In this document: positions 59,101 to 64,000 of the stretch, one piece after another | Position numbering within the stretch: the stretch's first letter is position 1 | Layout of the letters: every line of letters starts with the position of its first letter | NCBI GenBank assembly: GCA_964030785.1 | Contig: OZ034975.1 | Location: forward strand, 678,201 to 742,200 | Source of the DNA: Siderastrea siderea | Lineage: Eukaryota; Cnidaria; Anthozoa; Scleractinia; Rhizangiidae | Direction: 5' to 3' | Length of the DNA: 64,000 nt | Program-made: the position numbers and the translations under genes | Notes under the pieces: generated by a model | Databases searched by the model: none | What the model was told of the DNA's origin: nothing | Seen by the model: the letters and a program-made list of their open reading frames with translations, nothing else

Positions 59101-62100
59101 CTTCAAAAGTTGCCAGACTAGAAGTCTACGATCTTGAATTGCAATCGGTCAACCATCAATTTTCGCTGTCAGTCAAAGCGACAAAAGTAAACAAGACGGA
59201 ACTGTTGTCCATTGACAACCCTAATTATCGCGCGCTAATTGAAAAGTACTCACATTTGAAAGGTGTACATGTCAACGATGATGACACGAAAGCGTCTCTT
59301 CCGGTCCACGTGGTGCTTGGCAGCGGGGAGTACGCCAGAATCAAAACTGAAACGAAACCGAAAATCGGGCAAGAAAATGACCCCATAGCGGAACTCACCA
59401 AGTTCGGATGGTTCCTAATGTCCCCTGGAAAAGAGTTCGACAAAAACATCATGCTGCTTACCCAGACAAGTCAAAGCGACTATGAAGAATTGTGCAAACT
59501 AGACGTCTTGGGATTGCGTGACATGGCAGATCATGACCAGACAATGGTGTACGAAGAATTTAAAGAGCAATTAACGCGTTCGCAAGATGGCTGGTACGAG
59601 ACCACTTTGCCGTGGAAGGACAATCACTCACCACTGCCCTCAAACAAGGAAGGCAGCCTCAAGTGACTTAAGAACCTAACCAGAAAACTCCAACGCGAAG
59701 ATCTTACTGTCGAATACGACGGCATTATTCAGGAGCAGCTGACTGAAGGAGTTATCGAAAAGGCACCCCCTGTTTCCCAGCCAGAGAAAGAGTTCTACAT
59801 CCCTCACAAGTGCGTAATTCGCAAGTCCGCTGAAACCACCAAGATGAGAATTGTCTATGACGCCTCTGCCCGAGCGACGCCCGAGTCCCCGTCCCTGAAC
59901 GACTGTTTGTACTCAGGACCGCCACTTCAGAACAAGCTATGGGACGTGCTCGTCCAACAGAGAGCCTACCCAGTAGTCTTAGCGGGAGATATACAAAAAG
60001 CTTTCCTACAGATTCGAATCCATGAGAGTGAACGAGATGCACTCCGATTTCATTGGCAGACCGACTGCACCTCTGAAGTGGAGACTTACAGGTTTACACG
60101 TGTGCTCTTTGGGCTTGCCCCTTCGCCCTTTCTGCTGGGTGGTGTGCTTGAATACCATTTGGATAGCTGGGCTCAGAGATACCCAGAAGATGCTGAACGG
60201 TTGCGCCGAAGTTTCTACGTAGACGACTTGTTAACAGGCGGTCAAGACGTGCAGCAAACTAAAGCGCGAAAAGAGGTAGCGCAAGCGATCATGAGTGACG
60301 CCACATTCAAGCTACACAAGTGGCACTCCAACTGTCCAGAGCTTGAAGAAGATGGCCACCAACAAGAAACAGAAGTGCAAGGTACCCAGCTTAAAACGCG
60401 TGAAAAGAGCGCCAATTCTCCCGCAGAAACCGAAGAACAGTCATACGCCAAGCAACAGTTGCAAGTCAAGCCAAGTGAATCGAAACTATTAGGAGTCAAG
60501 TGGAACAAGTCTGAAGACACTATCGCTGTACAGTTCCCTGTCGCAAACACAAGTGGTGTAACATCAAAACGCGAAGTATTGGCCAAACTAGCGAAAGTGT
60601 ATGACCCTCTCGGTCTAGCTTGCCCTGTGACATTGCAAGGCAAACAAATCTACCGCGAAGTGTGCGACTGCAAAGCAGCATGGGATGTACCTATCCCAGA
60701 AAATCTCAGAGTAAGATGGCTAAAGTGGGAACAGTCACTCCCAGACGAAATAACCGTACGAAGACCCATTGCACCATATCAGCAACCAGTTCTCTCATTT
60801 GAGCTACATGTCTTCGGAGATGCATCGACCCATGGAGTCGGAGCAGCGGTGTACTCGGTCGTACGCCAAGAAGACGGAGTCACACAAACCCTTGTCGCAG
60901 CGAAAGCAAGATTGGCTAAAAGAGACCTAACCGTCCCAAGGTTGGAGTTAGTCAGCGCCCACATGGCTACCAATTTAGTTGTCAACGTAAGCAACGCACT
61001 AAAAGACTTACCTGAGCCCACGGTCTACGGTTGGTTGGACAGCACCGTCGCCCTCCACTGGATTCTGGGAAATGGCTTGTACCGACAGTTCGTCACCAAC
61101 CGCGTGATGAAGATAAAACAACACCCGCAGATTCAGTGGAGACACGTACCCACTACCGACAACCCAGCAGACTTAGCGAGCCGAGGAGGCCAGGTTACTA
61201 ATGTAGAGCTCTGGTGGAATGGCCCAACATGGCTGTGTGATCCTGAAAATTGGCCAGAGAACCCAGTCACAGTAAAAACTCGAGTTTCCGAAGAAGAGGC
61301 GAAAGTAATCCGAGAAGTGCTTAACCTCGCAAACGAACAACCTAAACAAGAACGAAACGTATTCGACGAACTCCTCGAACGTCATGATCTCCGTCGAACT
61401 CTACGCATCCAAGCTTGGGTGCGACGTTTCACGACTCACAGAGCGCGCAAGGGACCACTAACTAGCGAAGACGTACAAGAGTCGAAGAATTGGTGGATAA
61501 GAAGGGTCCAGTACCAAGACGCGCAAAAGCCTCACTTTGAACAGACCAGGCGTGAACTCAACCTCGTTCCAAATGCTGACAGAGTGCTCGAATGTCATGG
61601 CAGAGTTCAAGGACAGTACCCAGTCTACTTACCAGCTGATAGCCTATTTACCAGAAAGCTTGTACAGCGGATTCACGCCGAGACCTTACATGGAGGTGTG
61701 TCCCTCACCATGGCAGCGATCCGTGAAGAATACTGGATCCCAACTCTGAGACAGCTAGTGAAGTCGGTGCGATCTGCGTGTTGGGGCTGTAAACGTTTCA
61801 GGGCTTTACCTTTAACAGTACCACCCCCTGGACCGCTACCCACAGACCGTACCCATGGCAGAGCTGCCTTTGAAGTCATCGGAACCGACTTTGCGGGACC
61901 AATCTACTACAGACTGAGCCAGAAACGAGAAGGGAAAGCATACCTGGTGATATTCTCTTGCAGTCTGTCGAGAGCAATACACCTAGAGCTGGTTCCCAAC
62001 CTGGAAACTAGTGCGTTCCTGCCATGTCTCAAACGCCTCATCGCCAGACGCGGACGCCCGGTTGTCATTTACTCTGATAATGGCAGCACGTTTGTCAAAG

Positions 62101-63791
62101 CTGCCAAGTGGTTGAAGCAAGTACGAAGCGACGAGCAGTTGCAAGGATACTTAGAGTCCCATGACATACAGTGGAAATTCAACCTCAGCCGCGCCCCTTG
62201 GTGGGGCGGCCAATTTGAACGCCTGATCGGAATTGTGAAGACAGCGATGTACAAGGTCATAGGGGGAGCTACGCTGTCCTGGAGTGAATTGAATGAAGTA
62301 ATCTTGGACGTGGAGACTCAGGTCAATCGTCGCCCACTCGGTTACGTTGAAGACGATGTTGAGCTGCCCGTCCTGACACCGGCTAGCTTTATGTTCCAGC
62401 GAACCAACCAGCTTCCTGAGGAGCAGGCCTGGAGAATTCAAGACCCGAATCTGCGCAGACGAGCTAAATATTTGCAGACCTGCAAAGACCACATGTGGAA
62501 CCGATGGCAACGTGAGTACTTAACTGCCTTGAGAGAGCGCCACAACCTTGTACACAAAACGGCAAGTTATCAAGTCAGAATTGGCGACACCGTGCTTGTA
62601 CGATCTGACAGCAAGAATCGAGGGAAGTGGCCACTAGCTATTGTCCAGCAGACCTACCCAGGGCGTGACGGCCACATCCGCGCAGTGCAGCTGAGAACCA
62701 GTAAGGGAGTTATAGAGCGTCCTGTTCAGCACCTTTTCCCGCTGGAGTTGCAGTGTGAGCCCACAGTGCCAGCAGGAGGAGAACAGCGGTTGAACCATGA
62801 CGCGCCAAATTTTAGACCGAGAAGAGCCGCTGCAGCTGCGGCAGCTGCCAGAATGAAGGAGATTGCTAATAGTGAAGAAATTGAACAATTTTGAACTTGA
62901 AACGAGTGACTACTAGCGAAGATTCAATCTAGCCTTTGATTAATTTCGGAGTCGTAAAAATAGTTGTTTCAGTCTCCTAAGTATTAAATGCACCCTTGTG
63001 TGCAATGCTGCATGGGGGAGTGTTTCGGAGACTTCAGGTTACGTGACAATACAGTGACAGATGTTTAAATTAGGTCTAGACTTCATGAGACAATGAACAC
63101 TTTAGCTAGTAGAATTGATTGACTTTTTCTGATTATCGCCTAGCAACAGCCAATGATATCTAATGTACTAGTATAAAATCAAGCGTCCTTTTCCATGTGT
63201 TTAGAGTAGCTCTTGCACAACTGTTGTAACGAGTGAATACGAAGTGAGCCAAGTGATTAAATACAAACGACTCTACTGTTTGTCTTAGTGTAGTTCGTTG
63301 ACCTGAAAACCCTAGTGAACGGGGCAAAGTTCGCAACAAGATGACAGCCAGATTGAATAAAGCCGCTTGGGCTTTTCTTGTTGCTATTAAAATAGTTATA
63401 TTATGAGAAGTACAAAATTAATATAAAAACAAAGAAAAAAGTCTTGAGTGGTTATTGTTTCACTTTGAATTTCAACAACACCCAAATCTGAAATTTAAAA
63501 CCAAATAAATTATTAATGATTGCATTTCACAATGCCTTCAGCCAGAATTAAATGTTAATGGATCCCGAAATTGAAACAACCAAAATGGATCTGCTAATCA
63601 GAGCTATGACCTTTTGAAACCAAACGTTTTAGCTCCAGTGTAAAATACAAACAATTTGGATGTTATTGAAAGTCAAGTAAGAATATCTTTCATACAATTT
63701 GAATCTTACTTTTTTGGCTTCCTCTTGTGCTCGCTCTTTTTTTATTCTTTGTAACTCAGCAAGAAGTTCAGCAGTGTCATCTTCATCATCA
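53127..63791 (-). CDS. CWC15: CWC15 spliceosome-associated protein, C-terminal exons
   Basis: CWC15 belongs to the Prp19/CDC5L-associated part of the active spliceosome. Four minus-strand exons join in frame: 63710-63791 ([24 protein letters not shown]), 56391-56491 ([17 protein letters not shown]), 55833-55890 ([20 protein letters not shown]) and 53127-53198 ([21 protein letters not shown]). These match the family's conserved C-terminal half; human CWC15 is 229 residues and about 103 are encoded here. Upstream exons lie beyond the right edge. The first intron in view is 7.2 kb because a BEL/Pao retrotransposon sits inside it on the opposite strand. Confidence 0.92.
53270..53420 (-). repeat. 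tRNA-derived SINE copy 1
   Basis: On the minus strand, an A box (GTGGTTAGAGCG, 53340-53351) and a B box (GGTTTGATTCC, 53303-53313) are spaced as in tRNA genes. No acceptor-stem pairing is evident, so this is a SINE rather than a tRNA gene. It lies in a CWC15 intron. Confidence 0.65.
53510..53775. repeat. Head-to-head pair of tRNA-derived SINEs
   Basis: A minus-strand copy (53510-53645) and a plus-strand copy (53646-53775) form a near palindrome. The plus copy has TAGCTCAGTGGTTAGAGCA (53676-53694) and GGTTCGACTCC (B box, about 53723). Outer ends ACTCAAAAAG and CTGAGTAAAACAACTT are also inverted. Confidence 0.7.
53916..55394. mobile_element. Possible TTAA-flanked element (1.5 kb) with short CCGGCC ends
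   Basis: TTAACCGGCC at 53912 and GGCCGGTTAA ending 55398 give inverted ends within TTAA. The left end continues into a self-pairing GTCGCCAT/ATGGCGAC. The interior shows no transposase; short open frames at 54347-54811 are not convincing. The TIR is only about 6 bp, so the call is weak. Confidence 0.4.
57220..57537 (+). repeat. 5' LTR
   Basis: I see no difference from the 3' LTR from TTTCGGAG (57222) onward. TATAAAA at 57371-57377 is a likely promoter TATA box. The expected leading TG reads GA here. Confidence 0.9.
57624..59666 (+). CDS. BEL/Pao gag-protease part
   Basis: 680 codons from ATG. Residues 1-125 are a charged coiled coil. About 145-290 match the BEL/Pao Gag region (DUF1759: [23 protein letters not shown]). 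Three zinc knuckles follow at about 352-410 ([40 protein letters not shown]). The aspartic protease active site is [12 protein letters not shown] at about 456-467. The frame ends at TGA (59664-59666); the reading frame beyond it is the same one used by pol, so this may be a readthrough point or a recent disabling mutation. Confidence 0.9.
   Translation: MEATEANLEIKVTQLKMSIGKTNTIVEAGKPEAIERHLSTLRSLTTEINRMRLEVEATKLGAKEEIADIEAWNSGIDAQLEKADCEVDKMRTWIDDRKREAEAVVKQEELKFHKAKIEMQAEIQAAPHPQQATTTPSDIQAKLPKLMITKFDGTYMDWPRFWGQFTEAIDKTSVQPITKFSYLRELLHFKVKRTIEALPFTAEGYNRAKSILNERFGKESEIVKAYIKEILDLPSISSANPRKIGEFSEKLTYCVQALQTLNKLEQVNGAVSMTLDKLPAIRGDLVRTDPDWESWDFAKLSEAVRLWTRRNPVDTNQREREEEQQSANRNVRQQARIYHTRRGADSKPRGWPCVYCGEDHKAVECTNVTHVSDRRQILLNKRLCFNCITGNHRVVFCPSKSSCQQCHKRHHTSICDTPRQETNQPTPTRGVALTTNQVGEGLFPVIVIEVNGIKCRALIDSGAGSSYVSAKLIELLRLKPADVQTKTIDMLMSSKVARLEVYDLELQSVNHQFSLSVKATKVNKTELLSIDNPNYRALIEKYSHLKGVHVNDDDTKASLPVHVVLGSGEYARIKTETKPKIGQENDPIAELTKFGWFLMSPGKEFDKNIMLLTQTSQSDYEELCKLDVLGLRDMADHDQTMVYEEFKEQLTRSQDGWYETTLPWKDNHSPLPSNKEGSLK
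59844..62894 (+). CDS. BEL/Pao polymerase: RT, RNase H, integrase
   Basis: The stretch from 59667 is open in the same frame; 59844 is simply its first ATG, so the N-terminal part of the reverse transcriptase begins earlier. Motifs: RIVYDASA and [32 protein letters not shown] (RT); [21 protein letters not shown] and NPADLASRG (RNase H); a His/Cys zinc region ending CWGCKRF, then [18 protein letters not shown] and GGQFERLIG (integrase D, D, E); and [19 protein letters not shown] with HLFPLE (DUF5641-like C-terminus). No internal stops; all catalytic residues I can check are present. Confidence 0.92.
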   Translation: MRIVYDASARATPESPSLNDCLYSGPPLQNKLWDVLVQQRAYPVVLAGDIQKAFLQIRIHESERDALRFHWQTDCTSEVETYRFTRVLFGLAPSPFLLGGVLEYHLDSWAQRYPEDAERLRRSFYVDDLLTGGQDVQQTKARKEVAQAIMSDATFKLHKWHSNCPELEEDGHQQETEVQGTQLKTREKSANSPAETEEQSYAKQQLQVKPSESKLLGVKWNKSEDTIAVQFPVANTSGVTSKREVLAKLAKVYDPLGLACPVTLQGKQIYREVCDCKAAWDVPIPENLRVRWLKWEQSLPDEITVRRPIAPYQQPVLSFELHVFGDASTHGVGAAVYSVVRQEDGVTQTLVAAKARLAKRDLTVPRLELVSAHMATNLVVNVSNALKDLPEPTVYGWLDSTVALHWILGNGLYRQFVTNRVMKIKQHPQIQWRHVPTTDNPADLASRGGQVTNVELWWNGPTWLCDPENWPENPVTVKTRVSEEEAKVIREVLNLANEQPKQERNVFDELLERHDLRRTLRIQAWVRRFTTHRARKGPLTSEDVQESKNWWIRRVQYQDAQKPHFEQTRRELNLVPNADRVLECHGRVQGQYPVYLPADSLFTRKLVQRIHAETLHGGVSLTMAAIREEYWIPTLRQLVKSVRSACWGCKRFRALPLTVPPPGPLPTDRTHGRAAFEVIGTDFAGPIYYRLSQKREGKAYLVIFSCSLSRAIHLELVPNLETSAFLPCLKRLIARRGRPVVIYSDNGSTFVKAAKWLKQVRSDEQLQGYLESHDIQWKFNLSRAPWWGGQFERLIGIVKTAMYKVIGGATLSWSELNEVILDVETQVNRRPLGYVEDDVELPVLTPASFMFQRTNQLPEEQAWRIQDPNLRRRAKYLQTCKDHMWNRWQREYLTALRERHNLVHKTASYQVRIGDTVLVRSDSKNRGKWPLAIVQQTYPGRDGHIRAVQLRTSKGVIERPVQHLFPLELQCEPTVPAGGEQRLNHDAPNFRPRRAAAAAAAARMKEIANSEEIEQF
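63021..63338 (+). repeat. 3' LTR
   Basis: Begins TGTTTCGGAG after the polypurine tract and ends GCAACA. Same length and, by eye, same sequence as the 5' LTR; TATAAAA at 63172-63178. Confidence 0.92.
63339..63709. other. CWC15 intron right of the retrotransposon
   Basis: AT-rich intronic sequence with no gene. AATAAA at 63356-63361 lies just past the 3' LTR on the plus strand. Confidence 0.6.
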
Positions 63792-64000
63792 CTACAACAC
63801 AAAACATGCCGCAAAATAAAATAGGATGTAAACAGTTTGACATGATCTACTTATAGGTTAACTACCAGTAATGTGTACTATATACCAGGCTTGAAAGTTT
63901 ATGGTACATATAATTATCACCTGGCCCCGGTTGTTCAAAAAGTGGATAACACTATCCACCGGATAAATCACTATCCAGTGGATAGTGTACTCTGTTTTAT

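Larger units (their letters stand above)
57220..63338 (+). mobile_element. BEL/Pao LTR retrotransposon inside a CWC15 intron
   Basis: A full-length element of about 6.1 kb: 318-bp LTRs, primer-binding region directly after the 5' LTR (TGGCACCTCC at 57540), one long gag-pro-pol frame, polypurine tract (GGGGGAG, 63014-63020). Domain order (Gag DUF1759 type, CCHC knuckles, aspartic protease, reverse transcriptase with YVDD, RNase H, integrase, DUF5641-type tail) identifies BEL/Pao. It lies antisense to CWC15. Confidence 0.94.

Noticed and set aside
59752..60042. Antisense frames across the BEL/Pao polymerase
   Set aside because: They are shadows of the polymerase frame, with no motif.

Overview
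The window is animal nuclear DNA: AT-rich, intron-rich, and packed with short foldback repeats, triplet microsatellites and retroelement fragments. The conserved genes are metazoan, and the repeat content (cnidarian-type R2-like and Penelope-like fragments, many hairpin MITEs) suggests an anthozoan cnidarian, most likely a stony coral. That placement is an inference from repeat character, not a search result.

Layout, left to right. (1) 1-760: array of pentanucleotide ACTGT/ACCAT units. (2) 848-19177, plus strand: most of a RANBP2/Nup358 gene, entered mid-gene. Fifteen exons join in a consistent frame (about 2971 residues to the stop). They encode the end of the N-terminal helical region, a coiled coil, then five Ran-binding domains, four good and one decayed RanBP2-type zinc finger, FG-rich linkers and two separated SUMO-ligase-like IR motifs. 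No cyclophilin domain is seen. (3) About 19500-39300: an accessory region. It holds a tandem segmental duplication (about 21.2-30.4 kb and 31.2-38.2 kb) carrying three copies (A frameshifted, B C-terminal remnant, C intact at 582 aa) of an unnamed protein family. The protein has a J-like domain without HPD, glycine/alanine-rich hydrophobic segments and a Trp/Cys-rich C-terminal domain. Each unit was later hit by different transposons, so the sister unit gives the empty site: a hAT-like element, two MITEs, a CG-rich hairpin, and an IS630/Tc1/mariner-type transposon with about 265-bp inverted repeats. (4) 39843-46854, plus: an eight-exon PABIR (FAM122) PP2A-B55 regulator (296 aa) with a probable long 3' UTR ending near 49700. 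(5) 49741-53800: TTAA-flanked MITEs, a 240-bp satellite whose monomers contain palindromes, and tRNA-derived SINEs. (6) 52820-63791, minus: the C-terminal exons of the spliceosome factor CWC15; its 7.2-kb intron contains a BEL/Pao LTR retrotransposon (57220-63338) in the opposite orientation. The two LTRs look identical and the gag-pol frame carries one internal TGA.

The three conserved genes (nuclear pore, PP2A regulation, spliceosome) are ordinary housekeeping genes that happen to be neighbours. The most interesting unknown is the J-like protein family in the duplicated block, whose intact and frameshifted copies both have a perfect NF-kB-type site and a 5' UTR intron upstream.
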